A stretch of DNA of 64,000 nt from Ditylenchus dipsaci (lineage: Eukaryota > Nematoda > Chromadorea > Rhabditida > Anguinidae): NCBI GenBank assembly GCA_004194705.1, contig SADC01000098.1, positions 806,001 to 870,000 of the forward strand, written 5' to 3'. A model generated the notes under the pieces. The model was given only the letters and a program-made list of their open reading frames with translations. It had not been told where the DNA came from and ran no database searches. Both the position numbers and the translations under genes were made by a program. Numbering within the stretch: position 1 is the first letter of the stretch; each line of letters opens with the position of its first letter. Of the stretch, positions 45,735-58,138 are shown one piece after another.

Positions 45735-45895
45735 TTAATCGATTTAACGTACCCCCAATTTAACGTACCCCTAGGGCCGGTCCCTCCAATAATAAACTCC
45801 GTCAAATTTACCCCCGATATAACGTACCCCTCGATTTAACGTACCCTAGGGCCGGTCCCCAGGGGGTACGTTAAATCGAGACTCGACTGTATATA
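45735..45895. mobile_element. Pogo/Tigger-like MITE
   Basis: The right end on its own strand reads TACAGTCGAGTCTCGATTTA then ACGTACCCC; the left end and an internal copy carry ATTTAACGTACCCC in inverse orientation with GGGCCGGTCC blocks. CAGTCGARYCTCGATWTAACG-type ends are known from pogo-group elements. Confidence 0.6.
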
Positions 45896-45899
45896 ACAT

Positions 45900-48880
45900 A
45901 CCCTCTGTTCGGCTTGTTTTCGGCTAAATTCTTAAATGACCATAAAAATTAAGCACAGCAATTTGTCAAATTTGAATTCGCAAAAGACCAACCTATTTTG
46001 TCAATAATCTTTTGGAATTATTTTTTATTTGCACTCAATTTTTTTCAAAAATTTTCGGCTAGGCTCGATTCCAAAAGCGTATGTTATATCTAGCGTTAAC
46101 TGCAAAAAAATTGTCAAAACGTCTATGCATATGAAATTAGAAAGTTTATGGTAAACACAGACAATCATGACTTTTCGGAATTGTCTTAAAATTATGGTAA
46201 AAAAAGGTGCGTTACTCAAATAGATGAGTGAGCCCCGTTAACTTTAGCAACAAAAAAAACAATTATGTTTTTTGTTACAGCTCCAGATCAGAAATAAAAT
46301 TGTACAGAGTAAAGTCATTTAAAAGTTTAGGGCTGCCCAAAAAGTAAATGAGATGGAAACTAAATCTTAGTTGAAACTTCGAAAAAAAAATAAAAGTGTT
46401 TGCTGACCCAGAAAAGTTTTCTTTTGTTTTTTCTAAATTCAAAAGCAGACCTAATTTCCTGAGCGCCACAGCAAAACAAATCTTAAAACAAAAAGAGCAA
46501 AGAAAAATGCAAATTGAATGTGTTCACGCAAGCGCTGAGCAAAACAAATAAAACTAAGCAAAGAACTTTTTCCAGAACTCAGAACGTGAAAAAGGCAATT
46601 TATTCAGCACATGCCAAACAAGACTCTTCCTGAAAAAAATTTAAAATTCATAAAAATCAAATTTCCCGTTAGTTTTGTTGAATTTCATATGAGAAACTAG
46701 CTTTTATGTGATATTTATACCAAAGTTTGTTAGAAAAAAATGGGTGGTGAACATGTAAAATCAACTGAGAAGGAGATAAGCCGTCCAAGCATACCAGAAA
46801 TTAGATTTACAGCCAGGGATTTGACGCTTTTCCTTACTCGCGCAAATTACATCCCTAGAGATTGAAAAAGAATGAAGCTCAAAAATAGTGTAGCTTGTAA
46901 ATATTATTGAAAAAATCCCTTTTTTGATTTGTAGTCAGAAAAGTCTTTTGCGAAATTAAAGAATAACGTCATAAATATGAAAAAATCTCACTATTTGTTG
47001 GATGGGCCAAAATATAGGGCGGGCAGAAATTTCTGTCTCTCTTGGAATGTTTTAATAAGCGTTCTATGGTCAATTTTAAAAAAATCTCAAGAGTCCTAAT
47101 TTTTGAAATTTAAAAAAGAATCTAGAAAAGATCAAAGGTCATACTCTCTCATTAGAAACAAAACTGTAAAGTGGGTCTTGTAGCTCTTGATCTTTTCTAC
47201 AAGATAGTGTAAATTTTGTTTAGGAAAATTAAACACTTTGCATAAGTTAGACAAGTAAAATACGTATGTGTAAATATGTTGAATTTGGTACTTTAAAAAA
47301 ACTTATTTTTGAGAAGATATCCATTTACGGAAAATAACGATGCACTGTTTTGCAACGCAATGACTGCACTGTTTAATCAAACAAGAAAATTTAGTCAACG
47401 TTACTCAATGGCTTAAGTTTATGGCTGCCAAATTCGAAAATCCAAATTCCGAAAAATCGACTTTTTAAAAATCGGTACCTTTGTAAATATCCGCAAACTT
47501 TTCGTTGACATTGTCTGGGTCGTCTATATAACTTTACACATATCAGATAAAGCGTTAAACTCTGAGTCGAATAGCATATAAAAATGCACCAAAATTTGTT
47601 CAAAATTTTCAACACGCATTAATTTTAGAAAAAAGTCGGCATTTTTCAGCCTCCGAAAGGGACATTCTTTTAAAACAATTTTTGGCGCTACTCGGTTTTA
47701 ACCGATCACACACCCCTCTAACAATTTTTAGGCTTAGCAATTAGGCTTAGCTCTTAGACTTAAGCTCTGGGCCTTAGGCTCAGAAACAAACCCGTACTAA
47801 TTTCAGCATTCTTCAAAAAAAGTATGGTTTCAGGGGTACTTGAAAAATTATTGTGGCGGGTGATTCCCGAGTAGCTTTTTTGGGAGCGGGGGGGGGGGCG
47901 TATTAAGGAGTAGCGTCCAATTTTCGCCAGTACTGTTTCTCAGTTCTAAAAAAACTACTAACACTTTTTTGTTCAGCGTTAAGTAAGTTAGTGACAAGTA
48001 AGCACCAAAGTTAACAAAATTAAGTCGAATGTTAAAAAACGTCTAAATTTGACTTTTTGAAAATGTCTTTCCGGGATTTAAACTATATAGTCACTATATA
48101 GTAACTATAAAGTAGTAGTAACTATATAGTTATTGAGCTTGCTTTTGCTCAAAAAAGTCAGGAACAAGCCGATTTGGTCATAAAGGTGATATTTGATACA
48201 AATGTGATACAAAATTACTTAAATGTAAAATTTATTTATAAAATTTATTAATTTATCTAAAATAATATAGGAAATTAAGTTTTCTGTTAATGCAAAAAAG
48301 AAAGTCATTATTCCAAAAAAGTCACTTCAAGCCACTTTTTGTCTAAAAAATTATTAATGAATAAAAAGAAGTGAAGAGTCAGTCTATTAATCTCTTTTGG
48401 CACACGAAAACGACAAAATTATTCATTTTTATTTAACTTCCGACGTAAATTGAAAGATTTTGAGATCTGTCTGGAAGCTTTGAAACAATTTCTTATTTCA
48501 TGCATTTCGAATGTGTCTGCATTTTGATTGTCAAACCTGCCATGATTCCTGATTTGCCCTATCTAGGAAGGAAGGTTCATTTATGCACGAGTGGAAGATT
48601 TTTACAAAAGGTGGCATTTAAAGCAAAAAGATTGGCCGAAGTATATCAAGTCCTCTCAAAAGTGGTTTTAACTACTTTTTTGTGTGTTTTAGAGCCTTTG
48701 ACGCGTTGTTTGAATAACAAAGGCTTAAAAGACCACAGTGTTTAAATGCAGCGCCATTTTCAGAATTTTGAATTGGAAGAAGACACTTTTCGGGCAATAC
48801 TTGTTTGTGTCCCAAATATGCTGAAAAAGATCCGTAAAATTGATTATACATGACACACGAAATTTCTTACGGCATAATAT
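45900..48880. other. No gene seen
   Basis: AT-rich intergenic DNA with short chance ORFs. A fragment near 47860-47925 (CCCGAGTAGCTTTTTTGGG and a poly-G run) matches 16310-16365. Nothing else could be supported. Confidence 0.45.
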
Positions 48881-48884
48881 GATT

Positions 48885-49075
48885 TGGTTCACGAAAAAGC
48901 TGAAATATACCACGAAAAATCCGTCAAAAGGCTGGAATATGCCTCAAAAAAGCTTAAACCTGCCACAAAAAAATAATTTTTTTTTCTTGGCAGATTTCAG
49001 CTTTTTCGTGGCATATTTCAGCATTTTTGACGTGTTTTCGTGGCATATTTCAACTTTTTCGAGAACCAAATCAGT
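48885..49075. mobile_element. Small fold-back with AGCTGAAATATGCCACG units
   Basis: TTGGTTCACGAAAAAGCTGA at the left and inverse TTTTTCGAGAACCAA at the right. ~25-bp units CACGAAAAAGCTGAAATATG run on both arms; the centre is near 48980. Confidence 0.7.
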
Positions 49076-49487
49076 ATAAGCCATTTTTTACTTAATTTAT
49101 ACTCAAAACTGGTCAAAAAATGGTCCAAAAACAGTTTTAAATAAACAATAAATAAAATCAACTTATCGCACCTACGTATAAATAAAATTTATTTTTCTCG
49201 TTTCTTGACCGAGATCTCAAAAATTCCATCCGAGAATCACGTTTCTTGAAAAATGTGCAATCCTCGTTCTCGGTTCTAGCTCAACCCCCTAACTGCCAAC
49301 ACTACTATTTATTTCACCAGCGCGCTCGCCTTCGACCGGCGCCCAATTTTTTTTATCTGTTTAGTGGCCGCCCAAAGTCCCTTCCTGATCTTCCTAATTT
49401 GTGCCGGTCATCCACCGTACCGTCCTGTGAAAAATTTTCGCCTAAGGTTGACCGAAATTTAAAAAATAGTAATCTTAAATAATATAT

Positions 49488-49610
49488 TAAAATACAGTCG
49501 AGCCTCTTAACAGGGCATCCCACGGGATCTGTGTGGGGTGCCCTGTTAACGAGGGTTCTTCATTATCGTAAACTCTAGGTACACACTGGGTGCCCAGTTA
49601 CCGAGATTTA
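49488..49610. mobile_element. Pogo/Tigger-like end fragment
   Basis: TACAGTCGAGCCTCTTAACA followed by GGGCACC/GGGTGCC-type inverted segments; a second fragment (ACAGTTGAGCCTCGATATAA) is at 49695. Confidence 0.45.
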
Positions 49611-50508
49611 TTCAGAATAACACTCTTTTTTATTGTACTCAGACTGATAAAAATTCTTTTTTCATGAACTATGCGAAACAATAAAAAATTAGTTACAGTT
49701 GAGCCTCGATATAATTATCCTTCCATAGAGACACATAAATTTGGTTTGGTTGGCTAAGGTTTGGTGGGATCAAGGTTGGCAGGGTGTGGCTTTTTCGGCC
49801 ACAAAAAAGGCTACACCCCTTTTTGCAGAATTTGCATAAATGACACATTGCTTTGAATTTTCGAATTATAATATACGTTTTCAAAACTTCAATAAAAGGG
49901 CAAGAAAGATGTCTTTCAACTGGTATGTATGCGCTAATTAAATACTTGAAAAAACAAGTGATACAATGAAAAAATGTCTTTTTAGAAAAGCTACACCGGG
50001 GCCGAAAAGGCCACACCTTGCCAACCCTGGGTGGAATAGAAATATGCTTAAACTAACTTTAATTACATATTTAGCGTATAGATTAGCCGTAGCGAATCCA
50101 AATTCATAGCTAAACGTTTCTTAGCCATTACTAAAGCCTTCGTTCAAAAATTCTAGCTCTGTTCTGTGACTTCAGGTATCTTCTCCTTTTATTCTCCTTT
50201 TCAGCCCTCTATTAACTGATAGTTGAAAATGAGAACAAAAATAGAAGATATTTAAGGGCAGAGCACAAGGAAGACAGCCGATTCTTAGTAGATAGCCAAT
50301 TTTTCAACCAATTCAGTCGAATTGGTTGCTGAAAACAAAAGACCATAAGGGAGAAGATACCTCAAGTCAGAGTAAAAAGATGACAGCATCAACCACGAAG
50401 AATAAAAATTAATGACCTGTCAGTCTGATAATAATTTATGGTTGTTTCTTAAGTGAATAATCTTTTTTAACTTTTTTGTACAACTTATTAGTAACTCTTG
50501 ATATGCTT

Positions 50509-53500
50509 CTACACTGTGGTTTCTGGATCAGCAACTAATCTGTACCTAAAAACAAACTTATGACACAAGTTTTAAAAATTTAAGAAATGCAAACTACCTC
50601 CTATAAGTAAGTACTACAGCAGGTGTATCAGTATCTTTGTATCTTTGTTGCCAAACACTTGTTTGCTGACCACTTTTGCACTTCCAATTCGAGCCCACCC
50701 CGCTGCCTGTGGTTTTGTCTGAGACTGAATCGCCTTTTCGTAGGTCTTCGTCGTCTATTTGAAGAGTTTTAGCTGCAAAGTTTCCATAGGATTTTGTGCA
50801 GAACCATTGCAGTGCTTCCATGGCTTCTCATCATCTGATACTATATTCTCTGGCTGTGCAGAATCTTGGAGGGTAGAAGTAGACTGAGCAGAGCCTATAA
50901 ATAAGTATTAAAGCTAGCGCACTGCTAAATTTATATTAATTACCCTGGCCTGATCCATTGAAGTAATTGTCCCATCCTTTGCTAGTTTCCAATATTTCGT
51001 CCAGAGTCAGGTTATCGTAGTCGGAAGAGTAGTTTAAGAGGTTTTGACTTTTGGAATAACTTTTTGTTGAGTGCAAGTTGGTTCGCGGTTTAAAATTTGG
51101 TTTCCAGATGTCATTGTTATCTTCTTCATGCTCAGTTGGTGTAGAGGATGTACTCGGCTCAAAAGTGAGGGACTGGAATATTTAGAGTGATTTTATAAAA
51201 TACAAATGAAAATAAAATCGAGCGATTTTACTTTCTTAAAATGTTGATAATTTGTGTAATTATGAATCATAATTAAAGACAATCTCTATGGCTAGAATAA
51301 AATAATAAGCTAGAGGAGAAAATAAAAGTAATATCAGAATGTTTTCACGAACTTGACACTGTAAACCTTTGAAGTCAATATCATCCCCCTAAAGAGTTAG
51401 CTATGCCCCGGGCCCAAAACATTTTTATATTGGGGTTTTTTTTGACCACCAGTCTTGGCCAATCGACTGGCGTTGTCAACCGGTGGATTCGTTGGTGGGC
51501 CACCGGTTGATCAACCGAGAATCAATCCACCGGTTGATGGTTGATGTGGCCGTTGATAAGCAAAAAAGTCACAATCAACCGGTTGATCAACCAGAAAACA
51601 ATCAGCCGGTTGATGGTGGCTGTGGCGGTTGATTACCCAAAATTTTCTATCAACCGGTCGAGCAACCGGTGGGAAAAGCCCGAAAATTTGAGCAAAATAA
51701 CCTGCTGGTTGACCATTTGGTCAACCAGTAGTTTGGTCAAGCTGTTGATTAACAAAAATCAATCAACCGGTTGATGGTAGATGTGGCGGTTGATAAAATC
51801 TAGGGTTGGGTGATGGAAAGTTTCCACGAAAATTTCTGGAAACTTTCCGAAACTTTCCGGAAAGAATTAAGATTCTTTCCAGAGCCTTGAAATTTGGAAA
51901 GATTGTTTTGGGCGCAAATTCAAATGTCTTAACATGTCCTTGTTATTGCTGTCCTCAAATTTTGGCATTTTTCATTTGCCTGTATTTAGCTCACTTTGTT
52001 CTTTTGTTTTATCCGCCTTTGTTGAACGAGGGTCAACTGCCGACCATTCCAACTGCCAACCAATTATCAAATTCTGACTAAAATTTAACTTTTCTCTCGG
52101 GGTGAACCAAGGCAAACGCTTCAAGAATCTTTTACCTTTTTTTCTCAATGCTGCGTCGCCGTGTGTGTACAAATGTAAATTTTTATAGATTTGTCTAACT
52201 AACTCTGGCCTACTCTTTCAAGTAAGTATGACTAAAAGGCAAATGTGTCAAATAAATTTTTGTAAACCATTTTGATCTTTTTGACTATTTGCCTGTTTTT
52301 CCCTGTTTTGGTTACTGAAGCTGGGCAAAAATAGTCTCTATATACATTTTTGATTAAGAGTCTTGCTCGGAATCATGTCTAATGGTAAAATGGTCAAAAA
52401 AGTACTTTTGGGTGGTCTCGAAATTAAATTTTTTATAAACTAAAACTCAAAAGTGCCTTTTTGAGCTTTTGAGTAGTATGGTTAGTACAAAATAGCATGT
52501 TTACTTGTAAAAAAATGAGCAAATATTAACCAAACCAATCAAAGGAAAACCCAAAAATGTTAGATTTATAGACAGAAAGCAGGTTTCGGGCAGGCCTTGT
52601 ATCTTTTTTGACAACTGAATAAACTTCTTTCTATCCTTTGTGCGACATAAAAAATGTTGCTTTTGATCAAAACCTGATAATTAGTCGGCAGTTGGGGGTC
52701 GGCAGTTGGGATGGTCGGCAGTTGGGGGTCGACAGTCAGAATTGTCGGCAGTTGTCCTTTTTCTTTTTCGTTAGCCAATAATAATAAGCCAAAAGCTGGA
52801 GATATTTTAAACGCGACGATGATCCGAACAGAAAAATCGTTGGATTTTGCACTTTATGATGAGAATGATTTATTTGTCTTCGATTAATTGTTGATTTGAA
52901 TATTATGATGTTATTTGTTGATGTAACAGAGGCTTTGTGCAAATAAAATGGAAGAACTCATGTGGAAAAATCGAAAAAGTATTTTCCAACATTTTAGAAA
53001 CTTTCTGGAAACTTTCCGGAAATTTTCTGGCAAAAGATTCTTTCCGGAAAGATTGCAACCCTAATAAAATCCAAGCGTGGCCAAGATCGTTTACCACTTT
53101 TATTTTGACAGTCTAGTCGCATGTGTCTAAAAGATTCCTATTTTTTTCTCGATCTTTATTCAGAAACCTAGTTTTTTTCTAAAAAAGAAAAAAATCCTCT
53201 ACATAATGCCTCCTACCTGGTGTAACACAAGTTCCCGGACAACTTTTGAGCTCACTTTTTGAAATAAAAATTTAACGATGAGAAAATTCCAAAAGATAGT
53301 TTATGTAGCCCTGAATCTCCTATTTCAAACAGCATATTGCTTTCAGCTTGACTATTTCGGATAAGTCACCATTTGGCTCCAAACACTTGTCTGGTCATTT
53401 TGAGAAGGTTACCAACAATTTTATCACTTTAACTGGTCAAATGTTTCATTGAATTTAAAGCGTCACTACAAAATTTTATCATTTCGTTGTAGCGCAGCTC

Positions 53501-55705
53501 AAGAGCTACAAAACACATATTACAGAATGGTTTTTGAAAATCTGAGTGTTGAGATATGGCCTTTTAGAAAAAATCAATTTCTTGAAAAAATGACAAAATG
53601 AAAGTTTTTGCCAATTGTTCGCTCAAAAGTTGTCCGGAATTTTGTTCACAAATATTTGTAAAACAACTGTTGTATCGAGGGTTTTGAAGATAAAATAGTT
53701 GGATTTTTATAAAAAATGATCGGTGAAAATGGTGTGTTTGCAATGCTTTGAGATCAGGATGTCAAACACAATTGTCAAAAGACTTTAAAATTTCAGATAA
53801 AAATCGACAGACGTTGTTCTTGCATTTAAGTGAATTGATTGAGGACTTAGAGTTTTTGAACCTGCTTTTAAACATCTCTCTACAATACATAAAGTTATTA
53901 CAGAGATTAGCTATTCAATAAACATACGCTTGTAAATAGCAGTGGTATAAATCATGCGCTTGGATGTAGGCTATAACTGAGTCAGGCAGGCAGTATTTCA
54001 CGCAGTCTCCTCTACTAATAGCAGCTCTTGAAATTACTATTCTTGTGGCTATTTAAAAAAGATCACGGATTACCTCAATCTGGACGAGCTAAGAAGCTGA
54101 GAGCAAGCATCTTCTTCTTGTTCTATTAGATGAATGTTATGCTAAAAAATAGTTAAAATTTATTTAAAAATTTATAGTATAAATTTTATACTTAACTTTC
54201 AGAGGTCTGATTAAATCTGATGCAGTCTAACCTACATATAACGGCACGCCCAATATAATGGCACCTTTTTCGACCCGATTTGAGTGCGCGACAAAAAAAA
54301 CCCTGATACAATGGCGCCTCCACTGGGTACTCAGGGGTGACGTTATATCTAGGTTAGACTGTGCTCTAATTTTCAAATAAAATCTTTGTAAAAGCTCAGA
54401 CTTTTTTAGGCAAATGATGAATTTCTGAAAAAGATCTATCTAGCCAATCGGAATAATTTCGAAGACTGGAAGACCGCCCTAATTATGCCCTGTCGCCTCG
54501 GCGCAGCGAAATTGAAAAAGCCTGACGCCGGCGCCCTATCTTCCAAAACGTGCAAGTATGGTTAGCACCATAGAAGGAACCATGTACTACAATTAAACTT
54601 CATAAAAGCCTTAGGCCGGTCTCCGGAGAAGATCTTACATCGATGTTTCACTGTATTGAATAGTAAAAAAATTAAGTAACAAAAGGATGAGCGACTTACC
54701 TTGTACTGTGCTAATAAGGGGTGTAAAGTTGGTTTGATATTGTTTACTTGATAAGAACTGCTCCAAAACACTAATAGGTCAAATTTTTCTAGCAATTCTT
54801 TTAGCTGAAAAAGTTTTATTTACATTCTCATACAATAGCATTTTAAACCGTCAGAAATCTCTAACTTAATCTAAGATTTGTGGAATAGTCGTAGGACATT
54901 TAAAAATAACAAATTTCAAAAAATATTTAAAAAAATCAAAGTTATGTCAAGCTATTTTTTGGTACCGCGAACTATATTCTCAATCCCAGTTTCAAAAAAT
55001 ATCTACAAATCAAGGACGAGGGGCTACATAGTCCAACTTTTTAAAAGTGACTGCATAATTCTGATACACCCTGTACAGTCAACGCTTAATATAAAGCTGG
55101 CTTCTATCTGAATATTTTAAAAATTAGTCCATTGGTATAAAAAAGTACATTTTAGGGTATTCTGGCAAAAAAAAATAAGATTTATAGTTTTAAAAAAATT
55201 ATCGTAGAACGGAGGTTTTCGACTGAGTTTTTTTTTTATGTAAGTATTTTTTTTTTATGTAAGGATCATTTTAATCGATTTCCGACTGTAATACAGATTT
55301 GACTCCGTAGCCGCACACCAAAATCAAAAAAAAATTACCTCAAGTTCCGGTTCTTTGACCAGACTTTCATTCAAAACACTACGGTCACTCAAATCAATTG
55401 GGAATTTAAAACTCTTCTTCAATGGATCTTGACCAGTATATTGCTGGACAATTTGTTCAATCAAAGGCCAGCCACAAATCAAAAATATGCGGATTTTGAT
55501 GGCAGCGCCCTCTCGATTCAAGTAGAATTGTTGGAAATGCTTGAGCAGCTCCAAAAGCCGGCTAACCACTTTGGTGTCCTCTTTGAAATGTCTTGTGCTT
55601 TGCCAGTTGTTCACCCTAAGCAACAATTTCTTTCTTTTTTGTTTGATAGCCTCTAGGGGCCGAGACATTTTTTCGAGACATCTATTAATCATTATGATGG
55701 TTGTC
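50509..55705 (-). CDS. Unrecognised multi-exon gene, partial model
   Basis: Exons seen: 55705-55339 (ATG at 55692, or spliced in at 55705 after CTCAG), 54804-54700, 54141-54074, 51172-50944, 50894-50598 and 50545-50509 (TAG at 50509-50511). Junctions between the first three are in phase, as are 50944/50894 and 50598/50545. At least one exon is missing between 54074 and 51172, because the phases disagree. The first exon is basic then helical (RPLEAIKQKRKKLLLR; LSDRSVLNESLVKEPELE). The 51 kb exon is acidic and Ser/Asn-rich with NLTLDEILETSKGWDNYF. The end reads KDTDTPAVVLTYRR then YRLVADPETTV. In the 50894 exon the frame changes by one near 50826, which could be an assembly error or an alternative acceptor. 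The family is not recognised. The exon chain shows a real gene; function is unknown. A large intron carries hAT-like insertions. Confidence 0.55.
51460..53095. mobile_element. CAACCGGTTGAT-unit repeat region interrupted by an hAT-like element
   Basis: 51470-51792 is composed of CAACCGGTTGAT palindromic units and GATGGTGGCTGTGGCGGTTG spacers. The 51801 element is inserted in it. Only a short flank continues to the right (ATAAAATCCAAGCGTGGCC). Confidence 0.6.
51801..53063. mobile_element. hAT-like fold-back with perfect 8-bp target duplication
   Basis: Ends TAGGGTTG and CAACCCTA are flanked by ATAAAATC (51793-51800) and ATAAAATC (53064-53071). The arms carry GGAAACTTTCCGGAAA units (51819-51875; 52983-53050). 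Nested inside (about 52028-52760) is a second inverted pair with GTCGGCAGTTGGGAT units. No transposase. Confidence 0.8.
53218..53652. mobile_element. MITE with CCGGACAACTTTTGAGC ends
   Basis: GTAACACAAGTTCCCGGACAA then CTTTTGAGC at the left and inverse GCTCAAAAGTTGTCCGG at the right. The centre includes GTAGCYCTGAATCT and GTAGCGCAGCTCAAGAGC segments seen in other repeats. Confidence 0.6.
54224..54363. mobile_element. Pogo/Tigger-like MITE, ~140 bp
   Basis: GCAGTCTAACCTACATATAA then CGGCAC at the left, with inverse GTGACGTTATATCTAGGTTA then GACTGTGC at the right. No coding. Confidence 0.7.
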
Positions 55706-55739
55706 CTGAGTGGGTAGTCCCCTCTTTAACAGCAAAAAG

Positions 55740-56840
55740 ACAAATAAACATGCCCTATACATCTTACTTCCCTTACATTGTTCTGTTTAATTAAATGTTT
55801 GAGGTTAGTTAAAATCATTAACATCATCATAAAAGTCAAAACCTTTTATGTTGAGCTTTTTCAATTTGCTGGTTGAGTTTTTTCGTAAAAAAGGGATGGG
55901 GACGGCGTGTCAAACACGTCAAAAGACCAAATCGAGATCATCGTATAGAGACAAATTCGTTTTAAAAAACATTTTTAATTCAATTTTTTTTCTTTTTTAG
56001 CATTTTATGTTTTTGGTTATAACTTTGCTTAGGTAAGCTGTGTTCGATTTTTTGATATCACAGGAAAGCTCTAAGTTTGCTGTTTTGTTTTGAAAAAAAT
56101 TAAGCTCTTTTATAAATGTAAAAAAGTTAAAAAAATTAAAAGTTCGAATTTATCGGTTTGGCAGAGTCAAGTTGCTAACTTAAAAAAGTTATTTCTGAAT
56201 AATTCTCTGCTAAAAAATTTTTCTGTCTGGCACGATCGTAGTACGTTCACGCAGCTTTCTTATGCACATCACAGTTATTCCAAATGTGCAGTTCTCATCG
56301 AGAAAGTCGACGATTTAGCAAAAAAAATTCCCAGGTATTTCAAGGGGATTTTGGCCTGCAACTCAGTCATGATCATTCTTAAACCCTGTGCTGATGGTCT
56401 TGTTGGATAGCCAGAGACTGAAGATCATTTTGACACCAAACTTGTAAATAAAACATGAAAAAATGGGGTAAAAAATAGGGTATACACCCAAGCGGATTTA
56501 AACCTATGACTTAGACAATGCGTATATAAAAGTACCTCCTCCCTTCAAATAGGGGAAATTGAATTTGAAACAGACTTTTTAGACGAGAAGTATCCATAGA
56601 AAATTGAAAAAACCATTTTTATGAATATTTTTGTCATATTTTTGAGCATATTTTGTCAATGGTATTTAAAAATGAAAAACTATTTTGAATTTTCATTAAA
56701 ATAGAACGCCAATCCCGATTTGGTCATTTGACGTGTTTGACACGCCGTGGGGGTGAAAGCTGTTAAGGAGATCTCTATATAGTATTTGGGTGGGGTGGGT
56801 GGGTGGGTGGTTGGATCACACTTTTAATGTATCGTCAAAT
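55740..56840. other. No gene seen
   Basis: Inverted ACGGCGTGTCAAACACGTCA (~55910) and TGACGTGTTTGACACGCCGT (~56730) may mark the ends of one more ~820-bp element. A plus-strand ORF at 56090-56410 lacks any family features. Confidence 0.45.
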
Positions 56841-58015
56841 TTTCAGCCACTTTTATATGAAAAGTCGGTATTGATGTTATATAATGGTGAAAACTAGAGA
56901 ATCTCAGCTACAAATGAGCTATTAAACAGTGGATTTTGAAAGGTTTAGCGGTCGAACTGGTCCGGACAAGCTCAAAACTCAGTGGTTTCTCAGGTGTACT
57001 TTTTCCTATTTTTTAACTTCAGACCCAATTTTGAGCCACTTTCATAAAATAATTCGGTGCTGATGTTTTATAATGGTGAAAACTAGAGAATCTCAGCTAC
57101 AAAATAAACTATTAACCTGTGAGGTTAGAAAAGTGTAAAGGGTCAAACTGGCCCGGACAAGCTCTCAACTCAGTGGGTTTTTAGGTGTACTTTTTCTTAT
57201 TTTTTAACTTCAGACCCAATTTTGAGCCACTTTTATAAAAAAAGTCGGTGTTTATGTTTCATGATGGTGAAAACTGAAGAATCTCAGCTACAAAATGAGT
57301 TATTAACCAGTGATGTTAGAAGAGTGTAAGGTCTCGAACTGGTACGGACAAGCTCTCAAGTCAGTTGCTTTTAGGTGGAGTTTTTCCTATTTTTAACTTC
57401 AGACACAATTTGAGCCACTTTTATAGAGAAAGTCAGTGTTGATGTTTTATAATGGTGAAAACAAAAGAATAGGGTTGTCACACAGTTAACTCGGTTTTTT
57501 GAAAATCTTTGACCTTATTTCATGTTTTTATACACTTTTTTATCTAAAATTTTGAGCATGTCAGCCTGCGATCGAAAGCTTGGAATGTCAGCTACACGAT
57601 GGTGTAAAAATTTCTCAGATTAATTCATAAAAATGTATTTATTTCAATGAAAACATTTTCGGTTTTTTTCGGGTAATTTCGGGTAAAATTACCCGAAATT
57701 ACCCGAAAAAACCGAAAATGTTTTCATTGAAATAAATACATTTTTATGAATTAATCTGAGAAATTTTTACACCATCGTGTAGCTGACATTCCAAGCTTTC
57801 GATCGCAGGCTGACATGCTCAAAATTTTAGATAAAAAAGTGTATAAAAACATGAAATAAGGTCAAAGATTTTCAAAAAACCGAGTTAACTGTGTGACAAC
57901 CCTACAAAAGAATCTCAGCTACAAAATGAGCTATTTAACAGTGGATTTTGAAAAGTGAACGGGTTTGAAGTGCCCGGACAAGCTCAAAACTCAGTGGTTT
58001 CTCAGGTGTGGATTT
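56840..58015. repeat. ~190-bp tandem repeat (about four and a half units)
   Basis: Each unit contains TTGAGCCACTTTTATAAAAA, GATGTTTTATAATGGTGAAA, GAATCTCAGCTACAAAATGA and CTGGTCCGGACAAGCTC. Units start near 56845, 57035, 57225 and 57415; the rest of the last resumes at 57904 after an insertion. Confidence 0.8.
57471..57903. mobile_element. Perfectly palindromic insertion with 10-bp target duplication
   Basis: 433 bp, ends AGGGTTGTCACACAGTTAAC and inverse, symmetric around 57687. Flanks are ACAAAAGAAT at 57461-57470 and ACAAAAGAAT at 57904-57913. The neighbouring tandem units supply the uninterrupted site (GAAAACTAGAGAATCTCAGC). A 9-10-bp duplication with long inverted ends fits Mutator-like MITEs. 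Confidence 0.9.
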
Positions 58016-58138
58016 AAGGTGGATGTTCCGGTTCAAACCCATTTTCGGCCAGTTTTTGCCAATTAATGTCAAATATCTCAGCGGAACCCTCAAGTTCAAC
58101 ATCTTGGCTTCCTTTTAAGCACAATCACGTATTATCGA

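Noticed and set aside
56090..56410. 106-residue plus-strand ORF
   Set aside because: No ATG in the better-composed part, Lys/Phe-rich composition typical of AT-rich chance ORFs, no splice partners.
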